Assembly (NCBI GenBank): GCA_029060305.1
Contig: JAIDUG010000039.1
Location: 1-47,955 of the forward strand
Source: Ruminococcus sp.
GTDB lineage: Bacteria > Bacillota > Clostridia > Oscillospirales > Ruminococcaceae
DNA length: 47,955 bases
Reading direction: 5' to 3'
Shown one piece after another: positions 26,333-33,264 of this stretch. Below the pieces are notes generated by a model. The model did no database searches, was not told the origin of the DNA, and saw only the letters and a list, made by a program, of their open reading frames with translations. Each line of letters starts with the position of its first letter. Position 1 is the first letter of the stretch. The position numbers and the translations under genes were made by a program.

Positions 26333-26662
26333 TTACTTTGTTGTCATTTCTTCCAACTTGCTCATATCATTATTCAACAAGTCCTCAGTGTAAATATCGT
26401 ATATCTCATATATTACGCCCATACTGATTTTACCTGTATTCAGCTTTGTATCAATTTTGCTGATATGTTCCAATTTTTCCAGTGTTTCTTTATCATCATG
26501 TCCATAGCAGTTCAGATAAGTCTTATATAACTCAATGTTCTGCTCCACTATAAACTTGTAGAACTTAAATACAATTGTGTCAGTATCATATGTATCTGAA
26601 TTAACCAAATCATCAAGCAAATCACTTACAAGTGCCTTAAATTCTTTATAACTGTTATCCAT
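26333..26662 (-). CDS. Small acidic hypothetical protein
   Basis: 109 residues, helical and acidic, no family recognised (segments FKALVSDLLDDLVNSDTYD and EILNKLEHIS-like helices). I start at ATG 26662, 4 bases after the stop of the preceding gene and behind AAAGG. An in-frame ATG at 26692 would overlap that gene by 26 bases and lacks a ribosome site. It is the last gene before the shared terminator. It could be a partner of the HTH protein encoded just upstream, by position only. Confidence 0.6.
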   Translation of the reverse strand: MDNSYKEFKALVSDLLDDLVNSDTYDTDTIVFKFYKFIVEQNIELYKTYLNCYGHDDKETLEKLEHISKIDTKLNTGKISMGVIYEIYDIYTEDLLNNDMSKLEEMTTK

Positions 26663-26666
26663 TATT

Positions 26667-27005
26667 TTAACTGCCTTTCTTCCCTGTTTCATTCCTGTAC
26701 CGTCTGCAACGATACTGCAATGTTGACACAGGGATTTTTGTTTGTATATGAAGTTGATTCCAACTCATTGTAGCCTTTAATTTCATAAGTTCATCGTCCG
26801 TATAAACATGACTCTCTGTTGCTTTCAACTTGTCAAGCTTATGTATTTCAATTTTAAGTTCATCAATATTTTTCTCAATATTTTTAAAATTTCTTTCAAT
26901 GTCAACATTGCTGTTGGAGAAGTAGTTTACCATTGTCTTACACAATTTATAACTTTCTTTGCACAGCTGTAATATCAGGTCAATTTTCTTATTTTCATCA
27001 CTCAT
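26667..27005 (-). CDS. Coiled-coil protein with C-terminal HTH
   Basis: 112 residues. The N-terminal two thirds are predicted helical and coiled-coil-like (heptads in IERNFKNIEKNIDELKIEI). The C-terminus, MSWNQLHIQTKIPVSTLQYR, reads like a helix-turn-helix of the kind found in small phage or plasmid DNA-binding proteins. Start ATG 27005 is set by AGGAG 10 bases upstream; an in-frame GTG at 27014 sits on the ribosome site. A role in partition or replication control would fit the element, but is not shown. Confidence 0.62.
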   Translation of the reverse strand: MSDENKKIDLILQLCKESYKLCKTMVNYFSNSNVDIERNFKNIEKNIDELKIEIHKLDKLKATESHVYTDDELMKLKATMSWNQLHIQTKIPVSTLQYRCRRYRNETGKKGS

Positions 27006-27188
27006 AAATTTCACACTCCTCCCTTATCAAATTCAACATTCTCAAATCTAATAAATCTTAATAAAAACACCCTCTATTTCCACTCAAAATGCCCTTTAAA
27101 CTCACTCAAACCAATTCAGCCTATACCAACCCTTATTAAAATACCCACCCCTTAAAACTCCATTTCTGCCCCTATTTTAATAATTAAA

Positions 27189-27836
27189 TTATCTTATTTT
27201 CGTTAAATTATTCTGGCAATAATTTCTCAATTCAACATTATCATTTTTTAAGAAAATATTTCTTAATATTCTATCATTTGCACTGTATCTATAAACATGA
27301 CCTGTCCTTTTCTCCATCTCTATTATCATAGAACCATGCACACTGTTTTCTGGTCTTGTACACCACTCTATGTTGTCGGGGTGATAATTTACAGGTATGC
27401 CAAGTTTAGAGGCTGTAAGTACTGAACCTGAACCGTCCATAACGTTAGCAACCCAATCCTTATATGATGTTGGCATTTTATCATTTATAATATCATGGCA
27501 TATAGCAACAAGACGTTCCATAAGTATTGTTTTATCCTCTATTTTCAGCTGTATATGCCCATTTTCAAGCCTCATTTCTGTACTAATGCTACACTGATTT
27601 GCAACAGTGCCATTTCTTCTATACTTTGTGTAGCCACCATTGAAGTCCAATTCAATACTTTTGCCTGTATTAAATACAATGTACATACTATTGTTGCCCT
27701 GATAAACAACACTGCTAATGGAAGCTACCAGTGCATCTATACCATTGTTACTGTTTGCATTGAGTGCCTTGAAACAATTAAAGCACACAATCGGCTTTGG
27801 AGCTTTTGATGTCTTGCTAAATTGTAAAGTATTCAT
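27189..27836 (-). CDS. Degenerate HNH-like protein
   Basis: 215 residues. Residues 107-168 follow the outline of phage HNH/NUMOD4 endonucleases: ERLVAICHDII (like HRLVAxAF), ANVMDGSGS (where VNHIDGNK is usual), then HPDNIEWCTRPENSVHG. The central catalytic histidine of NHIDG is replaced, so nuclease activity is doubtful. The N-terminus has a CFNC pair. GAAAG precedes the ATG, 27 bases after the serine recombinase stop. It may be a DNA-binding relic of a homing nuclease. Confidence 0.55.
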   Translation of the reverse strand: MNTLQFSKTSKAPKPIVCFNCFKALNANSNNGIDALVASISSVVYQGNNSMYIVFNTGKSIELDFNGGYTKYRRNGTVANQCSISTEMRLENGHIQLKIEDKTILMERLVAICHDIINDKMPTSYKDWVANVMDGSGSVLTASKLGIPVNYHPDNIEWCTRPENSVHGSMIIEMEKRTGHVYRYSANDRILRNIFLKNDNVELRNYCQNNLTKIR

Positions 27837-27863
27837 CTTTCTTTACCTGTGCTGATTAAAAAA

Positions 27864-28424
27864 TCAGCTCCCTTTCTTTTTTAAGATGTTGTAAACAGTA
27901 GCTCTTGTCACGCCTAAACGCCTTGATGCCTCTGTTACTGTAATAGTCTTGTTGGCAATACCTGTTATAATTGCCCTAAGTTGTTCTTCGTTGTACTTGT
28001 TCGGCTTACGCCCTATGTATTTTCCTTGATTTTTCGCTATTTCAATTCCCTCACGCTGTCTTTCCAATAAATTCTGCCTTTCAAATTCGTTGATAGATGC
28101 TATCAGGTTCAACATAAGTCGCCCTGTCGGTGTGCTTGTATCAAAATTTTCCTTAATGCTTACAAGTTTGACTTTTTTATGTGCAAGCCCCTCAATAATC
28201 CTTAATAAATCAACTGTACTTCTGCTTAATCTGCTCCAGTCCATAACATAAACTGTGTCGCCCTCACGCACAAATTCAAGCATTTCCTTTAATTTAGGGC
28301 GGTCAGTGTTCTTGCCTGAGACTTTCTCACTAAACCACTTGTCTATCTTATAAACTTCCAATGCCTTTACCTGTCTTTCAAGGTTCTGTTCAACTGTCGA
28401 TACTCTTAAATATGCAATTTTCAG
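27864..28424 (-). CDS. Serine recombinase (resolvase/invertase family), CTG start
   Basis: 186 residues, a full small serine recombinase. The catalytic serine is S9 in AYLRVSTVEQ; VYVMDWSRLSRS and NEFERQNLLERQREG are the other family blocks, and the C-terminal HTH (VTEASRRLGVTRATVYNIL) is complete. The first in-frame ATG/GTG/TTG option, TTG at 28361, would remove the catalytic serine. The frame opens right after a TAA with CTG at 28424, and AAAGGAG lies 8 bases before it, so I call CTG as the start. A 26-codon ORF overlaps this start in another frame. It may resolve multimers or invert a segment; no crossover site was identified. Confidence 0.82.
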   Translation of the reverse strand: MKIAYLRVSTVEQNLERQVKALEVYKIDKWFSEKVSGKNTDRPKLKEMLEFVREGDTVYVMDWSRLSRSTVDLLRIIEGLAHKKVKLVSIKENFDTSTPTGRLMLNLIASINEFERQNLLERQREGIEIAKNQGKYIGRKPNKYNEEQLRAIITGIANKTITVTEASRRLGVTRATVYNILKKKGS

Positions 28425-28470
28425 TTATATCACTCCTTTTGAATTTTCTAACTTGTCCTATCACAAGCAT
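28390..28470 (-). CDS. Short leader ORF overlapping the recombinase start
   Basis: 26 codons (begins MLVIGQVRKF) with a good ribosome site, AGGTGG 8 bases upstream of ATG 28470. It runs across the recombinase ribosome site and 35 bases into its coding sequence. It could control recombinase translation by coupling or, less likely, by frameshifting. Whether it is translated is unknown. Confidence 0.4.
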   Translation of the reverse strand: MLVIGQVRKFKRSDITENCIFKSIDS

Positions 28471-28676
28471 ATCTTTCACCACCTCTTTTCATGCTGTATA
28501 ACTTGAGTATACCTATTTTTTGCAATGCCATTGTGTAAAATTTAATTTACTTTCTTGACATAATTTACACCTGATTTTACATATCAAATATAAATCACCC
28601 TCTTATACTTTTTATGCACTAAAACAGGTATAAACTAAATTTCACCTATGCTCTTGCATAAATTCATTGCTTACAT
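28471..28676. other. Gene-free stretch upstream of the serine recombinase
   Basis: About 200 bases, very AT-rich, with no convincing ORF and only weak promoter-like matches (a TATACT near 28510). A resolvase res or crossover site would be expected near here, but I could not define one. Confidence 0.3.
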
Positions 28677-28715
28677 AAAAAAACAACCGCCCTTTGCATC
28701 AAACACAGGACGGTT
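28676..28715 (-). terminator. Terminator after the Thg1/partner operon
   Basis: Minus-strand stem AACCGTCCT / AGGGCGGTT with one G-U pair, followed by a run of Ts. The same stem recurs at 30236-30278 on the other side of the operon. Confidence 0.78.
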
Positions 28716-28725
28716 ATTGCCTTAA

Positions 28726-29241
28726 TCAAAAATTTTCAGGTTTCTCATAATTATTTCGACAATAATCAGTGTAATCATTTAATGCCTCCGTATACTCATT
28801 AACCATATCACGTGGCATTGTCGTTGCTATCAACTTTAGATTGTACGCATTGTGTATTGAACGATACTTTTTCTTCTTACAGGTCACTTCAATGTATGTC
28901 TTTTCATTTTTCTGGAAGCTCCTAAAGTAGTATTCTCTCTTATTGTTATGATGTTTCACTTTTACCTTTGTTACTTTTTTCAGTGGCTCTGACGATATAC
29001 CCATTAAATCAAGTATACTGTACATATCATAATTGATTTTATTAATGTCTGTACACATCATACTATGTACATAGCTGAAGTCACTGGTCTGCTTTACTTC
29101 CGCACTGATTATGCCATTGTTAAAACTATCGACTTTATATATTTCATCAACAAAACCACTGTTGACAAAATAAACATCAATGCTGTCATCTTCTGTTCTA
29201 AAATGTATCATATTTTTCTCAACGCTTAAATAAGCAATCAT
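28726..29241 (-). CDS. Unknown protein coupled to the Thg1-like gene
   Basis: 171 residues, no family recognised. The first half is beta-rich (MIHFRTEDDSIDVYFVNSGF), and the middle is strongly basic (KVTKVKVKHHNNKREYYF, then CKKKKYRSIHN), which suggests nucleic-acid contact. The C-terminal 35 residues form an acidic helix. AAGGAG lies 10 bases before the ATG, and only 14 bases separate it from the Thg1-like stop, so both should be made together. A tRNA-binding helper for Thg1 is possible, based only on position and charge. Confidence 0.65.
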   Translation of the reverse strand: MIAYLSVEKNMIHFRTEDDSIDVYFVNSGFVDEIYKVDSFNNGIISAEVKQTSDFSYVHSMMCTDINKINYDMYSILDLMGISSEPLKKVTKVKVKHHNNKREYYFRSFQKNEKTYIEVTCKKKKYRSIHNAYNLKLIATTMPRDMVNEYTEALNDYTDYCRNNYEKPENF

Positions 29242-29255
29242 TTTTTCAACTCTCC

Positions 29256-30023
29256 TTACTCAAAGCAGATACAATCCTCAACATAAGCTCTATTTTCACT
29301 AAAAACAGGTATTTCTGTATCAAGCATCCACTTCATTCTCTGTGCCTCATTATCTGTACCCTTGTTGATTGTAACAGGCTTTCTGATACAGCATACTCCA
29401 CGCTGTAAACTCAACGGAAAGCTATGCCAATCAATATTTTTTTCGGTCAAAAGCATTTTCAATGCCATATCACAATTTACTCCGCACAACTGCCTCTGAC
29501 TGAAATATGCCTGTGCAGTTGCCTCAATAGAATTACGGATTGCATCCTGCTGTCGCCATATCATGTAGTTGTTTACTTCATCTTTTGGAATATTGAATGC
29601 CCTGCTATCAAAATTAGCCTTGTCAATGCGTTGCGTATAAACATTATCTACTATTCCTTGGACTGCATTTCTAAAATGCTTATTGAATGCAGATGTTGCA
29701 ATGCTTGCCGTAACACTACAAATTTTAAGAAGTCCATTCCCAAACCAAGGCTCTGTATCAATTTTCTGATAATCACATAGTACAAGTGAAATCTCATCTG
29801 ATTGCGTATAACCTATCACACAACCCTCAACATTTTCGCATAGTTCTTTCATTGTATTATGCATAACATTTATCAGAATGTCATCAAAAGGCTTATTAAA
29901 CCCCTTTGTAAAACTATGAAAGCCTTTGCCGTCAATCCTTATGATTACTGGTGCTCTGCGTGTCAGGTAATATCTTGTGATATGCTCATAGCCTTTCATG
30001 CGGTCACCTAAACTTGCATACAT
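29256..30023 (-). CDS. Thg1-like protein (tRNAHis guanylyltransferase family)
   Basis: 255 residues, the usual size of the family. The first metal-binding block is IRIDGKGFHSFTKGFNKPFD (D31) and the second is GYTQSDEISLVL (D76, E77), which match the positions of the catalytic acids in Thg1. SRAFNIPKDEVNNYMIWRQQD is the third conserved block. Such enzymes add nucleotides in the 3'-5' direction, either G-1 on tRNAHis or, for bacterial Thg1-like proteins, repair of 5'-truncated tRNAs. Start ATG 30023 is set by GAAGGG 7 bases upstream; an ATG at 30029 is too close. An extended -10 (TGTTATAAT) lies about 30 bases upstream. Confidence 0.9.
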   Translation of the reverse strand: MYASLGDRMKGYEHITRYYLTRRAPVIIRIDGKGFHSFTKGFNKPFDDILINVMHNTMKELCENVEGCVIGYTQSDEISLVLCDYQKIDTEPWFGNGLLKICSVTASIATSAFNKHFRNAVQGIVDNVYTQRIDKANFDSRAFNIPKDEVNNYMIWRQQDAIRNSIEATAQAYFSQRQLCGVNCDMALKMLLTEKNIDWHSFPLSLQRGVCCIRKPVTINKGTDNEAQRMKWMLDTEIPVFSENRAYVEDCICFE

Positions 30024-30235
30024 AAACATTCCCTTCTTTCTGCTGTACTACACTAATTATAACATAAACTTAATGTTAATTCTATTCGCAAAATAACAGA
30101 ACTTCATTTTTCATAAAAATATATCATGACGTATCAAAAATCTGCAAAGGCGTGTACCTAAAATTAAAATACGTATACTTAAATTATGCAAGGACGTTGT
30201 TTCAACATTTCTATATACAGATTGTTAACTATGCA
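30024..30235. other. Gene-free stretch upstream of the Thg1-like gene
   Basis: About 210 AT-rich bases with no ORF. On the minus strand an extended -10 TGTTATAAT lies near 30056-30064 without a good -35. Nothing else was recognised. Confidence 0.45.
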
Positions 30236-30278
30236 CAAAAACAACCGCCCTTACATAAACTAAGGACGGTTGCTTTTT
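30236..30278 (-). terminator. Terminator after the AAA-ATPase gene
   Basis: Minus-strand stem AACCGTCCTTA / TAAGGGCGGTT (11 bp, one G-U) followed by GTTTTTG. It can also fold on the plus strand, with a CTTTTTG tail. A second weak hairpin (TTCTCTTTTT / AAAAAGAGAA) lies between it and the ATPase stop. Confidence 0.75.
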
Positions 30279-30379
30279 GTAATTTATGTTAAAAAATTCC
30301 ATTCTCTTTTTTTACAACTGAATGTACGGTACTCAAAAAGAGAAGTTACAAATGTAGGTCATATCATCATATACGCCTG

Positions 30380-32056
30380 TTATCTTTTTTTAACCATGCA
30401 TGACTTTTTACAGAAAGCAATGCCATATTTTATAATATTCTGATAGCCGTCGTTAATGAGTTCTTTTTCATATCGGTTATCTTCAATTTGTCTCAATGCC
30501 TCGTCACACCAATATTCAAGCTTGGTAAACTCTTTTGTTGCCTTTATTTCAATAATAACTGCAAGTTTATGTTTTCTACGCTCCAACAGCATTAAATCAG
30601 GTCGTCCGTCACCACTCTCACGGTTTGATTTGAGTGTATACCCCTTAAATCCTGACAATAAACCTGTTAAAAAGCCATGGTAATAATTTTCCTGTTCATC
30701 ATGGAAACTGATTGTTTCATCAAGCCAGTCACATATTGTATCTTCAATTACTTCAATGTCCTCTGCTATAAGAGCATTAAACAATTCTTCCCGTGAGTTT
30801 GCGACTGTCTTTTCCTTAAACCACTGCATTATTGTACGCCTATATATACTTTTAACTTCAATGTTAGGTATCACCAAAGTAAGATATATCATGTCGTCAC
30901 GGAGTTCAGCATTAATCTGTTTAAGATACCCTGTAAACAGTAAAAAGCTCCATATATGGTCACTGTTTACATCAATGTCTGCATAAACAGTATCTTCATA
31001 TACTGGTACTGTAACACTTCCACCATTCATAAGCTCTTCAACCATTCCACGAGTTTCCTCGCTTGATTCTCTTACGAGCTTATAAATAATACTGTTGGAG
31101 CTGGTATTACTCCAGTACGGCTCTTGAATTGCATTTATGCACACTGATATTGACAGAATGTAGTTTAAAACACTCCACGGATTGTAAATTTCAGTTGCTC
31201 CAAATAAATATCCGTCGTACCACTCCTTAATTACAGGTAGCTTTTCTTCTACATTGTAATATTTCGCAAGCATAGCAACCTCATTTTTTGTAAAACCAAA
31301 GTATTCACCAAACTGCTCACTGCGTATACTATAAACTTTAAGATTGTTAAGTCCTGTAAATATGCTCTCTTTGGATATACGCAAACAACCTGTCATAACT
31401 GCCAATTCAAGTGAACTGTTGGTCTTTAACGCACTCTCCAAAGCCGAACGTATCAGGTCTATCATCTTGTTATAAAATCCATTGAAGTAAGCATTTTCCA
31501 AAGGCACATCATACTCATCTATCAGGATAATGACATTTTTATTATACACTTTGGAAAGACAATCACTCAATAAACGTATTGCGTTTATGTATACATTGTC
31601 GTCATCTGTACCATAAAAAATTTTTTCAAATTTTTCCCTGTCTGTAGGCAATAATTCATTTGAAGTAAGTAAACTGCAATGTCTGTTAAATTCCTTTGTG
31701 ATGATATTCTTATACTCATAAAATGCCAATTCATAAGTTGGTTGTTTCATGCCTTTAAGTGATATGCTGATAACAGGATACTGCCCCATATGTGCAATGT
31801 ACTGCTCTCCTGCCTCTGTAATATTCAAACCCTCAAAAAGATATGAGTTGTCATTGTCGGTCTTTTCAAAAAATCTTTGCAACATACTCATATTTAAAGT
31901 CTTACCAAATCTTCTCGGACGTGTAAACAGTGTTACCTTTGCACCGCTGTCAAGTATATCCCTAATCATAAGTGTCTTATCAACAAAATAGCAATTTCTG
32001 TTGATTATCTCTGCAAAATCCTCTATGCCTATTGGTATTTTCTTACGCTCTGTCAC
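30380..32056 (-). CDS. AAA-ATPase-like protein with PD-(D/E)XK nuclease-like C-terminus
   Basis: About 558 residues. The N-terminal part has the AAA-ATPase_like layout: IPIGIEDFAEIINRN, then the P-loop TRPRRFGKTLN and Walker B VIILIDEYDVPL. The C-terminal part, GDGRPDLMLLERRK and AVIIEIKAT, has the PD..ExK arrangement of the DUF1703 nuclease-like domain. This family is common in gut Bacteroidetes and Clostridia and its function is unsettled. I start at GTG 32056, with GGAGG 8 bases upstream; ATG 32071 overlaps that ribosome site. It is monocistronic, the last gene before the tRNA end of the element. Confidence 0.86.
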   Translation of the reverse strand: MTERKKIPIGIEDFAEIINRNCYFVDKTLMIRDILDSGAKVTLFTRPRRFGKTLNMSMLQRFFEKTDNDNSYLFEGLNITEAGEQYIAHMGQYPVISISLKGMKQPTYELAFYEYKNIITKEFNRHCSLLTSNELLPTDREKFEKIFYGTDDDNVYINAIRLLSDCLSKVYNKNVIILIDEYDVPLENAYFNGFYNKMIDLIRSALESALKTNSSLELAVMTGCLRISKESIFTGLNNLKVYSIRSEQFGEYFGFTKNEVAMLAKYYNVEEKLPVIKEWYDGYLFGATEIYNPWSVLNYILSISVCINAIQEPYWSNTSSNSIIYKLVRESSEETRGMVEELMNGGSVTVPVYEDTVYADIDVNSDHIWSFLLFTGYLKQINAELRDDMIYLTLVIPNIEVKSIYRRTIMQWFKEKTVANSREELFNALIAEDIEVIEDTICDWLDETISFHDEQENYYHGFLTGLLSGFKGYTLKSNRESGDGRPDLMLLERRKHKLAVIIEIKATKEFTKLEYWCDEALRQIEDNRYEKELINDGYQNIIKYGIAFCKKSCMVKKR

Positions 32057-32094
32057 TGTAACCGCCTCCATTCAATAGTAATTCTATTAATTTT

Positions 32095-32123
32095 ATTATA
32101 TCACAAGTGCCATTGAAAATCAA
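32095..32123 (-). promoter_or_regulatory. Promoter of the AAA-ATPase-like gene
   Basis: TTGATT (32123-32118), 17-base spacer, TATAAT (32100-32095) with TG one base before the -10, minus strand. Confidence 0.75.
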
Positions 32124-32170
32124 TACATATACCAAAATAATGACTAAAATCAGGCTGTTCACATTTTATC

Positions 32171-32189
32171 CTGTGTCACACCTTGTCAC
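32171..32189. repeat. Right arm-site candidate
   Basis: CTGTGTCACACCTTGTCAC, matching the left copy at 17321-17341 except for two missing bases and one change. It lies 105 bases inside the right attachment site. Confidence 0.55.
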
Positions 32190-32241
32190 ATTTACTTGAA
32201 AATCACTTCAGGTTCTTGCATTTAAACTACATATTTAGCAT

Positions 32242-32281
32242 AAAAAAATCCCTGTATTCCTAACTTTTTAGAAACACAGGG
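32242..32281 (-). terminator. Element-supplied terminator of tRNA-Pro
   Basis: Minus-strand stem built on CCCTGT / ACAGGG with an inner CTAA/TTAG pairing, followed by seven Ts. Its sequence resembles the hairpin at 17201-17234 that once followed the host tRNA, so the element carries its own copy of the terminator. Confidence 0.75.
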
Positions 32282-32290
32282 TCATTTATG

Positions 32291-32367
32291 TGGTCGAGGT
32301 GACAGGATTCGAACCTGCGGCCCCTACGTCCCGAACGTAGTACTCTACCAAACTGAGCCACACCTCG
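32291..32367 (-). tRNA. tRNA-Pro (anticodon CGG)
   Basis: A full cloverleaf reads on the minus strand: acceptor CGAGGTG/CACCTCG, D stem GCTC/GAGT, anticodon stem CTACG/CGTAG with loop TTCGGGA (anticodon CGG), and T arm GCAGG-TTCGAAT-CCTGT. It ends with discriminator A and an encoded CCA (32293-32291). The last 21 bases before the CCA are shared with the left attachment site, so the 3' end including CCA comes from the element. Confidence 0.95.
32294..32314 (-). repeat. Right attachment site within tRNA-Pro
   Basis: 21 bases identical to 17241-17261. It covers the 3' half of the T loop, the T stem and the acceptor 3' strand with the discriminator. Integration leaves the tRNA gene whole. Confidence 0.9.
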
Positions 32368-32380
32368 TTTAACGATAAAT

Positions 32381-32409
32381 ATTATATCACATAAATTCTG
32401 GTTTGTCAA
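32381..32409 (-). promoter_or_regulatory. Promoter of tRNA-Pro
   Basis: TTGACA (32409-32404), 17-base spacer, TATAAT (32386-32381), with TG one base upstream of the -10, minus strand, about 14 bases before the tRNA 5' end. Confidence 0.82.
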
Positions 32410-32435
32410 CAGTTTTTCAGAAAAAATATATATTT

Positions 32436-33167
32436 TTATCTTTTAATCAAAATATCTGTCAGCATTTCTGTAACTGTCCGATACCTTTCATACAGACTTT
32501 CCGTACACGCTTTACCGATTATTGCCGAAAAATCCGGTGAAACACTGTCCGCAAGGTTTTCAAGACTTTTTCCGAAAGAATATATATCACTTCTGCTGTC
32601 ATATACGGGATTATTGTATACTTCCGGTGCAGTATATCCGAAAGTTCCCGAAATATAACGTCGGTTTCCGGCGTACCCCGAAATATTAAAATCGCCGAGT
32701 TTATATTTTCCGTCGGGAGCAACAAAGAAATTATCCGGTTTCACGTCACAATGGACTATTCCGGAAGAATGAATATATTCAAGAGCTTTTCCTATGTCGA
32801 GAGCGATTTTCCGAACGATATTTTCCGGAAAATGCGTTCCCTGCTCCGTCAGCGGAGAAAGAATTTCCATACGTATCATTACAAGATACTGCAAACCGGA
32901 AACTTTCTGAATTATACAGTCCTGATATTCCGTAATATACTGACATTCTTTCAGCGTGTGCATAATATCCGCTTCCTTTAATGCAACGGTGAGTTTTCTG
33001 TCTACTTCTTCCAGACCGCCTGCAAAAACAGGTTTCACTTTCAGTGCGGAAACACTGTCGCCGGAATATATTCTATAAATTTCGCTGTAAGTTCCCTGCC
33101 CTATTTTTTTATCTATGTACCAGTTTTCCCAGAGAGGTTGATTTATATATCCGATAAGTCTTTCCAC
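32436..33167 (-). CDS. Serine/threonine protein kinase, single domain
   Basis: About 243 residues, little more than a kinase domain: glycine loop KIGQGTYSEIY, VAIK-type lysine in SALKVKP, catalytic loop IVHCDVKPDN, and DFN (in LGDFNISG) where DFG is usual. GTFGYTAPE is the activation-segment end. There is no transmembrane segment and no PASTA repeat, unlike PrkC/StkP kinases, so it is cytosolic. I start at GTG 33167 behind AAAAAGG; longer versions run into the terminator and the coding end of the previous gene. A promoter with a 17-base spacer lies 25 bases upstream. Targets are unknown. Confidence 0.83.
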   Translation of the reverse strand: MERLIGYINQPLWENWYIDKKIGQGTYSEIYRIYSGDSVSALKVKPVFAGGLEEVDRKLTVALKEADIMHTLKECQYITEYQDCIIQKVSGLQYLVMIRMEILSPLTEQGTHFPENIVRKIALDIGKALEYIHSSGIVHCDVKPDNFFVAPDGKYKLGDFNISGYAGNRRYISGTFGYTAPEVYNNPVYDSRSDIYSFGKSLENLADSVSPDFSAIIGKACTESLYERYRTVTEMLTDILIKR

Positions 33168-33192
33168 ATCATTCAGAACCTTTTTTATTTTT

Positions 33193-33221
33193 ATAATATC
33201 AGATTTTCCGGAATATGTCAA
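33193..33221 (-). promoter_or_regulatory. Promoter of the protein kinase gene
   Basis: TTGACA (33221-33216), 17-base spacer, TATTAT (33198-33193) with TG one base upstream, minus strand. The -35 touches the T tract of the preceding terminator. This supports the short form of the kinase. Confidence 0.75.
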
Positions 33222-33254
33222 CAAAAAAGAGAGGATTTTTTTCAAAATCCTCTC
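33222..33254 (-). terminator. Terminator of the dockerin/beta-helix protein gene
   Basis: Minus-strand stem GAGAGGATTTT / AAAATCCTCTC followed by TTTTTTG. Strong intrinsic terminator. Confidence 0.85.
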
Positions 33255-33264
33255 CTGATTATTA

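Larger units (their letters stand above)
17241..32293. mobile_element. Integrated genetic element of about 15 kb in tRNA-Pro(CGG)
   Basis: Bounded by a 21-base direct repeat (17241-17261 and 32294-32314) that is the 3' end of the tRNA-Pro gene. The tyrosine integrase gene lies 150 bases inside the left end. Inside are Rep-like proteins, two recombinases, HTH regulators, large surface proteins and a Thg1-like gene. Both ends also carry a related GTGTCAC-containing motif, probably integrase arm sites. The hexamer ttccgg, common in the flanks, looks rare inside (not counted). No relaxase, T4SS, capsid or terminase gene was recognised. Confidence 0.87.

Noticed and set aside
26640..26692. Overlap of the two small proteins at 26667-26692
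   Set aside because: It depends on a start without a ribosome site; ATG 26662 behind AAAGG removes the overlap.
28471..30379. Invertible promoter segment for the serine recombinase
   Set aside because: The inverted sequences found here are terminator stems. No pair of longer inverted repeats flanking a promoter was identified by eye, so no switch is claimed.
17241..32293. Element as a filamentous (inovirus-like) prophage
   Set aside because: A Rep, an integrase and large surface proteins are suggestive, but there is no Zot-type ATPase and no set of small coat proteins; the only P-loop protein has the DUF1703 nuclease-like layout.
17241..32293. Element as a conjugative ICE
   Set aside because: No FtsK/TcpA coupling ATPase, VirB4-type ATPase or recognisable T4SS genes were seen. 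Mobilization through the HUH protein remains possible but unproven.
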